Shown here: one piece after another, positions 7,664 through 16,128 of the stretch | Numbering within the stretch: the stretch's first letter is position 1 | Layout: each line of letters opens with the position of its first letter | Source: Flavobacteriales bacterium UBA2426 | GTDB lineage: Bacteria; Bacteroidota; Bacteroidia; Flavobacteriales_F; PHOS-HE28 | Direction: 5' to 3' | Length of the DNA stretch: 21,567 nucleotides | Assembly: GCA_002342985.1 (NCBI GenBank) | Contig: DDRC01000116.1 | Span: 622 to 22,188, forward strand | Made by a program: the position numbers and the translations under genes | Notes under the pieces: model-generated | What the model saw: only the letters and a program-made list of their open reading frames with translations | What the model was told of the DNA's origin: nothing | The model's database searches: none

Positions 7664-8179
7664 TCAGGGCCGCTTCGGTTTCAGTTTTTGGAGGGCGTCC
7701 CAGCGGGGATCGGGTACGGGTTCTTGTTCCAGCGCCAGCTTGCCCAGCACGGCATCCACCTCAGGGTCGCATTGCCCGGCAGGGTGAACGTGCCGGGCCG
7801 GCAGCGACAGGCGCAGGCACTCGAAGAAATAGTGCGTCAGGTTGATGCTGTGCGCGCGCGCATCCAGCACCACCAATTCGTCATCGTCGGGCTGCTCTTC
7901 GCCGTGGAGCTGGAAGATCTGCCGCTGGTCGCCGGATATCGGCTGGTTCATCGGCGCGTTGCAATGGTCGCAGCGAACCGCCACGGTGCCTTCCAAGTGC
8001 ATGTTCGCCACCAGCAGGGTGGGCGTCTTGTCCAGCCGCACCACGGCCTTCACCTGCCCGCCTTCGAACTCCTCCTCATGGGCCGATTCGAAGAACGAAG
8101 GTCCCAGCTCGAACTCGAATTCGTGCGTGCCGTCCTTCAGGCCGGTGAAGGGGATGGTATGCTCTGGAAGCGGCTCCAT
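7664..8179 (-). CDS. DUF177 (YceD-like) protein
   Basis: A 171-residue acidic protein of the DUF177/YceD family, which almost always precedes rpmF and has been linked to 23S rRNA or ribosome maturation. Visible features are an N-terminal IPFTGLKDGTHEFEFELG strand region, a VRCDHCNAPM motif (CxxC, about residues 91-94) typical of the family core, and an acidic central segment. The frame is open further upstream (to 8287), but similarity-like sequence begins at MEPLPEH, so the ATG at 8179 was chosen; an upstream ATG at 8230 would place the predicted promoter inside the gene. It is the first gene after the 155-base gap below pdxA. Confidence 0.85.
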   Translation of the reverse strand: MEPLPEHTIPFTGLKDGTHEFEFELGPSFFESAHEEEFEGGQVKAVVRLDKTPTLLVANMHLEGTVAVRCDHCNAPMNQPISGDQRQIFQLHGEEQPDDDELVVLDARAHSINLTHYFFECLRLSLPARHVHPAGQCDPEVDAVLGKLALEQEPVPDPRWDALQKLKPKRP

Positions 8180-8180
8180 G

Positions 8181-8195
8181 GCAGGGAATCCCTGC
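8181..8195. promoter_or_regulatory. Palindrome in the DUF177-rpmF-plsX leader, possible operator
   Basis: GCAGGGA-A-TCCCTGC is a perfect 7+1+7 palindrome ending one base before the predicted start codon and 13 bases downstream of the -7-like octamer. Position and symmetry fit an operator or a leader hairpin controlling the lipid operon; no known regulator site is recognised. Confidence 0.4.
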
Positions 8196-8208
8196 GAAAA
8201 GTGGTCGG

Positions 8209-8216
8209 CAAATGTA
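8209..8216 (-). promoter_or_regulatory. Candidate -7 element (TACATTTG) for the DUF177-rpmF-plsX-fabH operon
   Basis: A perfect match to the Bacteroidota -7 consensus TAnnTTTG, 29 bases before the start codon at 8179. A convincing -33 TTG was not found at the usual distance. Confidence 0.5.
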
Positions 8217-8334
8217 GCGGTTGCGGCCATGCGCAGGCCTGGGGGAAGCCGGTGGGCCAACGAATAGGGGGCAAGACCGCTCGCCAATCACCGGCCTGCG
8301 AGCGGCAAGCGGGGGCTGGACCGGGCCGGCGCGG

Positions 8335-9408
8335 TCAGCCTTCCTTCCGCTCCTTTTCCCGCTTCTGTGGCTGTAAAGGATTGGCAGTGATGGACTTATG
8401 CCACTCCCGGCGCTGCCGGATGTCCGCCGCCAGCCAGACCGCCGCTCGGAAGGAACCCTCGTCAGCCAAGCCTTGGCCTGCGATATCCAGCCCGGTGCCA
8501 TGATCGGGGCTGGTGCGCACGATCGGCAGGCCTGCGGTGAAATTGACGCCATGGCCAAAGCTGAGGGCCTTGAAGGGGGCCAGGCCTTGATCGTGGTACA
8601 TCGCCAGCACCCCGTCGAAATGCTTGTAGCTACCGTTGCCGAAGAAGCCATCGGCGGCGTAGGGCCCCATGGCCCGGATGCCCTCCTCGCTGAGCCTGCG
8701 AACGGCGGGCGCAATCCGCTCCCGGTCCTCGCTGCCGAGCGCCCCGCCATCGCCGGCGTGCGGATTGAGGCCCAGGATGGCGATACGCGGCTCCAGGACG
8801 CCGAAGTCGCGCAGGAGGCTTTGGTGCAGCAATCGGGCCTTGGTCAGGATCCGGTCGGTGGTGATGGCCGCTGCCACGTCCTTCAGGGGGATGTGGCCCG
8901 TGACCGTACCCACCCTCAGGCCATCCCCCACCAGCAGCATCAGCACCTCGCTATCGGCGCCAGCCATATGCTGGAGGAACTCGGTATGCCCCGGGAAGGC
9001 GAATCCGGCCTGCTGCATGCTGTGCTTGTCAATGGGCGCCGTCACCAGCACATCCACCTTACCGCTCGCCAGGTCCTGTGCAGCGGCTTCCAGGCTCTTG
9101 ATGGCATAGCTCGCCAGTTGCCCGGAGGGCTTCCCCACCTCCAGTGGAAGGTCCTCATCCCACAGGTTCACCAGATTGAATTTCCTCGGCACGGCCTCGC
9201 GGGCATCGTTCACGCGGTTGAACTGCACCTCCTCCAGTTGGAGCAGCTTGCGGTGATGGCTCACCGCCTTGGCCGAACAGTACAGGATGGGCGTGAGGTC
9301 CGCCAGCATGCGTGCATCCTCGAAGCATTTCAGCACAACCTCGAGGCCGATGCCTTGGAGGTCGCCGCAGGAAATGCCCACGCGGACGGGATGGCTCTGT
9401 TCGGTCAT
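8335..9408 (-). CDS. pdxA: 4-hydroxythreonine-4-phosphate dehydrogenase PdxA
   Basis: PdxA oxidises 4-phosphohydroxy-L-threonine in the DXP-dependent pathway to pyridoxal phosphate. The 357 residues begin with the family signature RVGISCGDLQGIGLEV. The three metal-binding histidines are recognisable in PGHTEFLQ, LNPHAGDGG and YHDQGLAPFK. The TAPIDK and IVRTSPDHGTG motifs near substrate and NAD are also present. It overlaps the leucyl aminopeptidase stop by 4 bases (ATGA), indicating coupled translation. A Lys/Glu-rich tail ends the protein. Confidence 0.96.
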   Translation of the reverse strand: MTEQSHPVRVGISCGDLQGIGLEVVLKCFEDARMLADLTPILYCSAKAVSHHRKLLQLEEVQFNRVNDAREAVPRKFNLVNLWDEDLPLEVGKPSGQLASYAIKSLEAAAQDLASGKVDVLVTAPIDKHSMQQAGFAFPGHTEFLQHMAGADSEVLMLLVGDGLRVGTVTGHIPLKDVAAAITTDRILTKARLLHQSLLRDFGVLEPRIAILGLNPHAGDGGALGSEDRERIAPAVRRLSEEGIRAMGPYAADGFFGNGSYKHFDGVLAMYHDQGLAPFKALSFGHGVNFTAGLPIVRTSPDHGTGLDIAGQGLADEGSFRAAVWLAADIRQRREWHKSITANPLQPQKREKERKEG

Positions 9409-10838
9409 GCGTTGGCGCGTTGCTTCAGGAATTCATAGAGCAGGCGGACGCCGACCCCCGTGCCGCCCTTGGTGCGGTAGCCATCCTTCCGGGTGAGGAA
9501 GGCCGGCCCCGCGATGTCGATGTGGATGTAGGGGTGGGTGGTGAATCGGGCCAGGAATTTGCCCGCCGTCTGGGCGCCGGCCAGGTCGCTGCCCAGGTTC
9601 TTGATGTCCGCCACATCGCTCTTGATCTCCTCGCCGTACTCTTCCCAGAAGGGCAGGCGCGCCACGCGTTCATAGACCGCATCGGCGGCGGCCTCGAGCC
9701 GGTGGAAGGCCGTGTCGGGGGCGGTGCCCATCACCGCGCTGCCATAGGTACCGATGGCGCGCATGGCGGCGCCGGTCAGGGTGGCAAGGGTCATCACGAG
9801 CTCGGGCTGGTAGCGCTCGCCGTAGCTGAGTGCATCGGCCAGGATCAGCCGTCCCTCGGCATCGGTATTCATCACCTCAACGGTGAGGCCGTTGTGCATT
9901 CGGATGACATCGCCGGGCGCATAGGCGTTGCCGCCGGGGCGGTTGTCGGTTGCAGGGATGAGCCCGACCACATGCACCGGCAGCTCCTGCCTGGCCGCAG
10001 CGGCAATGGCGCAGGCCACCGCAGCGGCGCCAGCCATGTCGCATTTCATCTGGTCCATGCTGTTCGGGGTGGGCTTCAGGCTGAGTCCGCCGGTATCGTA
10101 CACCACGCCCTTGCCCACGAGCAGCACCGGCTTCTTGTTCACGGGCGCCTTCGGCTTCCATTCGAGGATGCTGAACGTGGGCTCGTCCACGCTGCCCTTG
10201 TTCACAGCGATGAGGCCGCCCATGCCCATGGCCTCGATCTGTTCCCGGCCCAGCACCTGCACCTTGAAGCCGCTGTTCCGGCTGAGGTTGCGGAGCTCGG
10301 CGGCCAGCTGCTTGGCGTTCAGGAAGCTCACCGGCTCGTTCACCAGGTCGCGGGCGGTGAAGACGGCATCGCAGAGGCCGGCAAGCTCCTCCACTTCAGC
10401 GGCCGTGACCTCCTTGGCCACCACGGTGAGCTTCTCCAGCGTAGGCGCCCCTTGGGCCTCGGTCTTGTACTTGCGGAAGGCATAGGTGCCCAGCGCGGCG
10501 CCCTCCGCGAGCGCGAGGGTCAGGCCGGCATCATCCTGCAGGCTGATGATCTGTGCCTCAGTGCGCTTGGCGCCATTGAGCCGGGCGGCCATGGCATCAC
10601 CGGCACGCCGCGCCTTTTCCAGCTGTCCGCTCCGGTCGGCCTTGGCGGCGAGGTGCGCCATCACCAGGCGCCCGCTGATGTCGCAAACGGCCAGGGCTGG
10701 ATCGCCCTTCAGTTGTTCGGCGAGGTATTGACGGTCAGCGCGTTCCAGGTCCAGGTTGCGGAGCTGCGCGGGTTCGTCGAGCACCACCAGGGTGTCTCGG
10801 GCAGCGGCGGGCCGGCTGCCCTTGGCCAGGTCGATCAT
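9405..10838 (-). CDS. Leucyl aminopeptidase (M17 family)
   Basis: A cytosolic M17 metallo-aminopeptidase that removes N-terminal residues from peptides. The predicted 477 residues have a variable N-terminal domain (1 to about 160) and the catalytic domain. The catalytic domain shows GKGVVYDTGGLSLKP (about 240, metal-ligand Lys and Asp), KCDMAGAAAV (Asp ligand) and the family signature NTDAEGRL (about 324-331). The ATG at 10838 (MIDLAKGS) was chosen over the longer open frame, because a TATCTTCG promoter-like octamer sits only 4 bases upstream and the extra residues are not family-like. It is the first gene of the leftward unit and is coupled to pdxA. It is divergent from the T9SS type B protein gene. 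Confidence 0.93.
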   Translation of the reverse strand: MIDLAKGSRPAAARDTLVVLDEPAQLRNLDLERADRQYLAEQLKGDPALAVCDISGRLVMAHLAAKADRSGQLEKARRAGDAMAARLNGAKRTEAQIISLQDDAGLTLALAEGAALGTYAFRKYKTEAQGAPTLEKLTVVAKEVTAAEVEELAGLCDAVFTARDLVNEPVSFLNAKQLAAELRNLSRNSGFKVQVLGREQIEAMGMGGLIAVNKGSVDEPTFSILEWKPKAPVNKKPVLLVGKGVVYDTGGLSLKPTPNSMDQMKCDMAGAAAVACAIAAAARQELPVHVVGLIPATDNRPGGNAYAPGDVIRMHNGLTVEVMNTDAEGRLILADALSYGERYQPELVMTLATLTGAAMRAIGTYGSAVMGTAPDTAFHRLEAAADAVYERVARLPFWEEYGEEIKSDVADIKNLGSDLAGAQTAGKFLARFTTHPYIHIDIAGPAFLTRKDGYRTKGGTGVGVRLLYEFLKQRANA

Positions 10839-10842
10839 GGGC

Positions 10843-10850
10843 CGAAGATA
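10843..10850 (-). promoter_or_regulatory. Candidate -7 element (TATCTTCG) for the aminopeptidase-pdxA unit
   Basis: One mismatch to TAnnTTTG, with only 4 bases before the chosen ATG. If used as in other Bacteroidota, transcription would begin at or next to the start codon (a nearly leaderless mRNA). The TAnnTTCG form recurs at 16105-16112, 21436-21443 and 21474-21481. Confidence 0.45.
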
Positions 10851-10934
10851 GCCGGGGTGGGCAGCGGCCGCCCTGCACCTGCCAACGGCGCACATTTCCC
10901 CGGTACCGGCATCGGTGGGCCCTGTCGGAACACC

Positions 10935-10942
10935 GAACTTTG
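10935..10942 (+). promoter_or_regulatory. Candidate -7 element (GAACTTTG) for the type B sorted protein
   Basis: Matches TAnnTTTG except at the first base; it ends 10 bases before the ATG at 10953. The divergent gap of 114 bases must hold promoters for both strands. Confidence 0.35.
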
Positions 10943-10952
10943 TCCTCTACCT

Positions 10953-13574
10953 ATGCGCACGCGCCTGCTTGCCTTGATGTTGCTCCTCCCGGGAGCGGTG
11001 GCGGTGCATGCCACGCACAACCGGGCGGGCGAGATCATCGTGTGCCATGTGGGCGGATACACCTACGAGGCGACCATCATCACCCACTGCAAGCTCTCGG
11101 CCCCGGCCGACCGGCCCGAGCTCACGCTGTTCTGGGGCGATGGCACCAGCCAATCGGTGGCACGCCAAGCGCCGCAGGATTTCCCGCAGCAGGACCTGCG
11201 CCGCAATGTCTACATCGCCACGCATCAGTACTCGGGCCCGGGTGAATTCATCCTCTCGTTCGACGACCAGAACCGCAATGCCGGTGTGGTGAACATCCCC
11301 GGCTCGGTGGACCAGAGCTTCTGCGTGAAGACCAAGCTCGTGATCTCGCCCCTGGCCGGGAACAATTGCTCGCCGCGCTTCCTCAACTCCCCCATCCAGG
11401 ATGCCTGCTTCTGCCGGCCGTGGATCCACAACCCCGCGGCGTACGACCCCGACGGCGATAGCCTGAGCTATGAGCCGGTGGTCTGCCTTGGGCTGAACTG
11501 CCAGCCCATCGCAGGGTACCAGTACCCGAACGAGGTGGGGGGCTGCAACGGAGCCAGCTACAGCATCGATCCGGTGAACGGCACCATCCGATGGCTCAAT
11601 CCGGGCCTGCTGGGCGAATACAACCTGGCCTTCCGGGTGTACGAGTGGCGGCGCGTGAACGGCGTGCTGGTGAACATGGGCTGGGTGACCCGCGACATGC
11701 AGGTGACCGTCCGCACCTGCGCCAATCAGCCGCCGGTAATCGGCCAGGTGCGCGACACGTGCGTCACGGCCGGCACCTTCCTCACCTTCAACGTACCGGC
11801 CAGCGACCCCGACCCCGGCCAGGCCGTCACCCTCACCGCGCTGGGCCAGCCCTTCGTGATGCCCAGTTCGCCGGCCACCTTCGTCAGCCCATCACCTGCG
11901 CAGAGCGTCAACGGCGTGTTCAGTTGGAACACCAACTGCTCCCATGTGCGGCTGCAGCCCTATCAGGTGGTCTTCGATGCGCGCGACAATGACAACGAGG
12001 TGGAGCTTCATGACTACCGCACCGTGAACATCACCGTGGTCTCACCGCCGCCCCTCAACCCCACGGCCACGCCCAGCGGCGCCTCCATCGCGCTGGACTG
12101 GGACCCGAGCATCTGCACCAATGCCATCGGTTACCGCATCTACCGGCGCTTGGGCGCCTACGGGTTCGTGCCTGACAACTGCGAGACCGGGGTGCCGGCC
12201 TACACCGGCTACACGCTGCTGGCTACCGTGCAGGGCTCGGGCACGACCAGCTACACCGACAACGGACCGCTTGTGATCGGCAATCAGTACTGCTACATGG
12301 TGGTGGCTTTCTTCGCCGATGGCGCGGAGAGCTACGCCAGCGTGGAATTCTGCGCCACGCTCGACCGTCAGGTGCCGGTGATGACGCATGTGAGTGTCGG
12401 CGCAACCAGCTCAGCGGCCGGCGTTGATACCGTGCGCTGGAGCAATGCCTTTGACCTGGACACCCTTGCGCGGCCGGGCCCCTACCAGTTCAAGCTCTAC
12501 CGCGGCACGGGCCTCGCCACGGCAGGCACCCTCATCCACACCAGCGCGCTCCACCCGTTCCTTGCGCACCCCGATACGGAGTACATCGACACCGGGCTCG
12601 ACACCGAGGGCCAGGCGCACGTCTACCGTGTGGAACTCTTCGGAGCGGGCGGCAACGACTTCATCGGCAGTGCCAGCCCGGCTTCCTCGGTCTTCCTCGC
12701 TGCGGCCCCGAACGACGAGCAGCTCACCATCAGCTGGAGCCTGGACGTGCCGTGGACGAACAGCCTCTATGAGGTCTATCGGAATGTCGCCGGGAGCTGG
12801 TCCCTGGTGGGCACCAGCACCAGCGGCAGCTTCACGGAGGCCGGGTTGAGCAATGGCACCACCTACTGCTATCGCGTGCGGAGCATCGGGGCCTACAGCG
12901 AGCCGGGCATCGCATCGCCACTGCTCAACTACAGCCAGGAGATCTGTGCCGCGCCGCGCGACCTCACTCCGCCTTGCGCGCCCCTGGTGGTGCTCGACAA
13001 CGATTGCGAGGAGCCCTTGAACACGCTCACCTGGAACGACCCCAACCAGAGCTGCGCGGACGATACCTACCAGTACCGCGTGTACTTCGCGGAGACCGCA
13101 GCCTCGCCCTACCAGCTGATTGCGACGATCGTGGGAGCCGGCAACACCAGCTTCACCCATGTCAATGGCTCCAGCGTTGCCGGCTGCTACCAGGTGACGG
13201 CCATCGACACCGTCGGCAACGAGAGCGCATTCATCGAGCCGGTATGCGGAGACAATTGCCCTGTCTATGCACTGCCGAACATCTTCACGCCCAACGGCGA
13301 TCGGGTGAATGACCTGTTCGTGCCCTTCCCGTATCGCGGGGTGAAGGCCATCGACCTCCGGGTCTTCAACCGCTGGGGTCAAGTGGTTTTCACCACCACG
13401 GACCCCGACGTGCGCTGGAACGGAACCCTGAACAACGAGGGCGAGACCTGCCCCGATGGCGTCTATTACTACACCTGCACCGTCACCTACGCCCGGTTGG
13501 CCGGTGATGAGCCGGCCCAGCTGAACGGCTACGTGCACATCAGCGGCAGCGGGCCTGCGCCGCGCACCAACTGA
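10953..13574 (+). CDS. Large secreted FN3-rich protein with T9SS type B (gliding-type) C-terminal domain
   Basis: The 873-residue protein starts with a signal peptide (MRTRLLALMLLLPGAVAVHA) followed by THNRAGEI, an N-terminus common in Bacteroidota gliding-associated surface proteins. A Cys-rich beta region (about 25-250) and a PxIGQVRDTC-type domain follow. Next come about four fibronectin III-like modules (about 368-475, 477-580, 582-665, 670-770), each with YRIYRR/YEVYRN-like strands. The end, from about residue 775, is the gliding/CHU_C sorting domain, with NIFTPNGDRVNDLF, VFNRWGQVVF and CPDGVYYY. Known members are exported by T9SS and kept at or released from the cell surface, where they act in adhesion or motility; the ligand is unknown. 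The long open frame upstream of 10953 is antisense to the aminopeptidase and was rejected. Its stop overlaps the ribE start (TGATG). Confidence 0.9.
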   Translation: MRTRLLALMLLLPGAVAVHATHNRAGEIIVCHVGGYTYEATIITHCKLSAPADRPELTLFWGDGTSQSVARQAPQDFPQQDLRRNVYIATHQYSGPGEFILSFDDQNRNAGVVNIPGSVDQSFCVKTKLVISPLAGNNCSPRFLNSPIQDACFCRPWIHNPAAYDPDGDSLSYEPVVCLGLNCQPIAGYQYPNEVGGCNGASYSIDPVNGTIRWLNPGLLGEYNLAFRVYEWRRVNGVLVNMGWVTRDMQVTVRTCANQPPVIGQVRDTCVTAGTFLTFNVPASDPDPGQAVTLTALGQPFVMPSSPATFVSPSPAQSVNGVFSWNTNCSHVRLQPYQVVFDARDNDNEVELHDYRTVNITVVSPPPLNPTATPSGASIALDWDPSICTNAIGYRIYRRLGAYGFVPDNCETGVPAYTGYTLLATVQGSGTTSYTDNGPLVIGNQYCYMVVAFFADGAESYASVEFCATLDRQVPVMTHVSVGATSSAAGVDTVRWSNAFDLDTLARPGPYQFKLYRGTGLATAGTLIHTSALHPFLAHPDTEYIDTGLDTEGQAHVYRVELFGAGGNDFIGSASPASSVFLAAAPNDEQLTISWSLDVPWTNSLYEVYRNVAGSWSLVGTSTSGSFTEAGLSNGTTYCYRVRSIGAYSEPGIASPLLNYSQEICAAPRDLTPPCAPLVVLDNDCEEPLNTLTWNDPNQSCADDTYQYRVYFAETAASPYQLIATIVGAGNTSFTHVNGSSVAGCYQVTAIDTVGNESAFIEPVCGDNCPVYALPNIFTPNGDRVNDLFVPFPYRGVKAIDLRVFNRWGQVVFTTTDPDVRWNGTLNNEGETCPDGVYYYTCTVTYARLAGDEPAQLNGYVHISGSGPAPRTN

Positions 13575-14158
13575 TGTTCACCGGCATCGTGGAGGAGGTG
13601 GGCGAGGTGGTGGCGCTGCGCGATGCGGGCAGCAACCGCACGTTCACCGTACGGGCGCGGATGGCGGCGGAACTGCGCATCGATCAGAGCGTGGCCCACA
13701 ACGGAGTTTGTCTCACCGTGGTGGGCCTGGGCGAGGGGACCTACGAGGTCACCGCCGTGAGGGAGACGCTCGAGCGCAGCAGCCTGGGCTCCCTGGCCGT
13801 GGGCGATGGCGTGAACCTGGAGCGCAGCCTGCGACTGGGCGATCGGCTTGATGGGCACCTCGTGCAGGGTCACGTCGATACGGTGACGCGGTGCATCGGC
13901 GTCCGGGACGAGGGCGGCAGCTGGGCCTTCCGGTTCGACCTTCCAGACCACCCTCAGCTGCTCGTGCACAAGGGCAGTATCTGCATCAACGGCGTCAGCC
14001 TCACCATCGCGGCGCTCGACGGCTCTTCCTTCAGCGTGGCCATCATCCCGTATACCTACGAGCACACCACCTTCCGGTCGCTCATGGCGGGCGATGCGGT
14101 GAATCTGGAGTACGATGTCCTGGGTAAGTACGTGCAGCGCATGCTCGCTGCGTCCTGA
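13574..14158 (+). CDS. ribE: Riboflavin synthase, alpha subunit
   Basis: This enzyme dismutates two molecules of 6,7-dimethyl-8-ribityllumazine to riboflavin. The 194 residues show the internal duplication of two lumazine-binding barrels: MFTGIVEEVGEV with HNGVCLTVV in the first, and LVQGHVDTVTR with INGVSLTIAAL in the second. A short C-terminal helix (KYVQRML) for trimer formation follows. The ATG overlaps the preceding stop by one base, so it probably depends on read-through and translational coupling from the large surface-protein gene. No FMN riboswitch was seen. The stop directly abuts the stop of the M1 peptidase gene on the other strand. Confidence 0.96.
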   Translation: MFTGIVEEVGEVVALRDAGSNRTFTVRARMAAELRIDQSVAHNGVCLTVVGLGEGTYEVTAVRETLERSSLGSLAVGDGVNLERSLRLGDRLDGHLVQGHVDTVTRCIGVRDEGGSWAFRFDLPDHPQLLVHKGSICINGVSLTIAALDGSSFSVAIIPYTYEHTTFRSLMAGDAVNLEYDVLGKYVQRMLAAS

Positions 14159-16099
14159 TCACTGCTTCAGGAAGCGCACCTCCGATCGGCCGTCCGTTGA
14201 TTGCACGCGGGCGGTGTAGAGACCGGGAGCAAGGTCGACCGCCTCGATTGCGATGCGCTGTTCGTGCGCGGTCGGTTGTTCCCGCACCACGATGCGGCCA
14301 AGGGCATCCACGATCGTCAGCTCAACCGGGCCGTTGTACCGGTTGCCGAGGTGCAGCCACGCCCGGTCCGTGACCGGGTTGGGATGGACCAGGAGCATCT
14401 CCCTGTTCCTGAAGGCTTGCACCGGTACTTTCAGCACAAGGTTCTGACCGCTCAGGATCCAGAGTTCGGGGTCGAGGAGCGCGCTGTCGGCCTGGAAGGG
14501 AAGCGGTAGGCTGAAGGTCTGGCCGCTGTACTGATGGTCGAGCACGATGGTGGTGTCGGAGCCGCCACCTGTGAAGCGGATGGGCACAGGCATCTCGAAG
14601 AACTCCACGCTCGGGTGCGAAGACGTCTGGTCGAGCGCGAGGCTTACGGATCCCCCCGCGTCCTGTGCCCAGGTCAGCTGGTAGGAGGGGAAGCCCTCGC
14701 CCGCGTACCAGTCGTGCATGAAGCCCGTGAGGTCCTTTCCGCTGGCCGACTCCAGATGGGCTACGAGCTGGCCGGTGAGGGCGCTTCCGCCGCGCAGGTC
14801 CGGGTCGAGCAGGTAGTTGTTGAGGGCCGCGAAGAAGGCTTCATCGCCGCAGACCCAGCGCAGCATGTGGAGGAGGTAGGCGCCCTTCGCATAGGTGAGG
14901 CGGCCATCGAACATCCGCGGGATGCTCAGGGTGTCGGTGACCAGCACGCTGCCCCCGGGCTGCGAGGTGATGAAGGCTCGGCGGCCCTGCTTGAAGGGCA
15001 TCCAGTATTCGGGCACCAGGAATTCGTAGCATAGGCCGCTGAGGTAGGTGGCGAAGCCCTCGTTGAGCCAGAGGTCCTCCCAGCTGCCGCAGGTCACCAG
15101 GTTGCCGAACCACTGGTGGGCGAGCTCATGGGCCATCAGTTCGTAATGGAAGCTGCCCATGAAGCTCATGGTCTGGTGCTCCATGCCTCCGCCCCAGACG
15201 AACTGCGCATGTCCGTATTTCTCATCCGCGAACGGATAGTCGCCGAAGAGCTCGCTGAAGAGCAGGAGCTGCGCCACGGCGTTCGGCGTGCTGCCCTGCC
15301 AGTCGGCTGCGCTTTCGGGGAAGACGTAGTTGAGCACCTCCACCGTGGTCCCGCCGGGCAACGCGGCGAAATCGCTGTACGCCGAATAGTTGGTCACGGC
15401 GAAGGCGATGAGGTAGTGGCTGATGGGGTGGCGATGGCGCCAATGGAACATCACCTGGCCATTGCCGAGATCCTGCTCGTCGATCAGGAGCCCGTTGCCC
15501 GCCACGCGGTTGCCTGCGGTGGTGGTGACGATCAGGTCGAGCGAATCGGCCTTGTCATTCAGGTCCTGCTTGCACGGCCACCAGTCGCGTGCGCCATAGG
15601 GTTGGCTCAGCGTCCAGAGAATGGGCGAGCCGGCGTGCTCTGCCTGCACGAATGAGCCGAACCCGGATTGAAGAGGGGGCACGCCGCCATAGCTGATGCT
15701 CACCACCGCCTCTTCGCCATCCGGCAGCGGCGGGCTCAGCGTGATCCGAAGCGAGTCGCCTTCGTGCGCGAATGGGGCCGGTGCCCCGTCACGCAGCACC
15801 TGGGTCACGCCGAGCGCTCCGCTGAGGTCGAGGACGACCTCAGCGAGCGCCTGCGTGGCGGTGATGCGGTGCACAGCCGTTCCGCTGATGGCGCGGATGG
15901 CAGGGTCCACCGCCAGCTCCAGCCGGTGGTGGCCCATGTCGAAGCCCCTGCTCGGCGCGCTGCGCGCCTGCGGCGCCCATCGCGCATGCGCTTCCGCCTC
16001 ATCCGCTGCGATGCGCTCGATGCCGTAAGGATCGAAGCAGACCTGCCCCAAGGCATCGCCGAGGGACAGGGCAACCGATAACCACACCAGGAGCCGCAC
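14159..16099 (-). CDS. Secreted M1-family zinc aminopeptidase with T9SS type A C-terminal sorting domain
   Basis: The predicted 646 residues start at a GTG (16099) giving a good signal peptide, MRLLVWLSVALSLGDALGQ. The longer open frame upstream is not protein-like and runs into metF. An N-terminal beta saddle (about 50-230) precedes the thermolysin-like catalytic domain. That domain has GGGMEH (303-308, the counterpart of the family GAMEN motif), HELAHQWF (H324, E325, H328) and NEGFATY (E347), so all three zinc ligands and the catalytic Glu are present. The last ~80 residues (HPNPVTDRAWLHL ... DLAPGLYTARV) form a type A T9SS sorting domain, so the enzyme is exported and probably surface-attached or released to digest peptides. 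It lies 29 bases after metF, and a TAACTTCG octamer in that gap ends 5 bases before the GTG. Start-site confidence is moderate; function is clear. Confidence 0.92.
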   Translation of the reverse strand: MRLLVWLSVALSLGDALGQVCFDPYGIERIAADEAEAHARWAPQARSAPSRGFDMGHHRLELAVDPAIRAISGTAVHRITATQALAEVVLDLSGALGVTQVLRDGAPAPFAHEGDSLRITLSPPLPDGEEAVVSISYGGVPPLQSGFGSFVQAEHAGSPILWTLSQPYGARDWWPCKQDLNDKADSLDLIVTTTAGNRVAGNGLLIDEQDLGNGQVMFHWRHRHPISHYLIAFAVTNYSAYSDFAALPGGTTVEVLNYVFPESAADWQGSTPNAVAQLLLFSELFGDYPFADEKYGHAQFVWGGGMEHQTMSFMGSFHYELMAHELAHQWFGNLVTCGSWEDLWLNEGFATYLSGLCYEFLVPEYWMPFKQGRRAFITSQPGGSVLVTDTLSIPRMFDGRLTYAKGAYLLHMLRWVCGDEAFFAALNNYLLDPDLRGGSALTGQLVAHLESASGKDLTGFMHDWYAGEGFPSYQLTWAQDAGGSVSLALDQTSSHPSVEFFEMPVPIRFTGGGSDTTIVLDHQYSGQTFSLPLPFQADSALLDPELWILSGQNLVLKVPVQAFRNREMLLVHPNPVTDRAWLHLGNRYNGPVELTIVDALGRIVVREQPTAHEQRIAIEAVDLAPGLYTARVQSTDGRSEVRFLKQ

Positions 16100-16104
16100 G
16101 TCCC

Positions 16105-16112
16105 CGAAGTTA
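16105..16112 (-). promoter_or_regulatory. Candidate -7 element (TAACTTCG) for the M1 aminopeptidase
   Basis: One mismatch to TAnnTTTG, 5 bases before the GTG start and within the 29-base gap after metF. It suggests separate, nearly leaderless transcription of the peptidase. Confidence 0.4.
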
Positions 16113-16128
16113 CGGTGGCCGGGACCCG

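Noticed and set aside
9312..10952. Upstream extension of the T9SS type B protein frame (1420 codons in total)
   Set aside because: Antisense to the aminopeptidase; the signal peptide begins at 10953, so the extension is chance.
13300..13640. FMN riboswitch before ribE
   Set aside because: No leader exists: ribE overlaps the preceding coding sequence, and no RFN-type conserved elements were seen.
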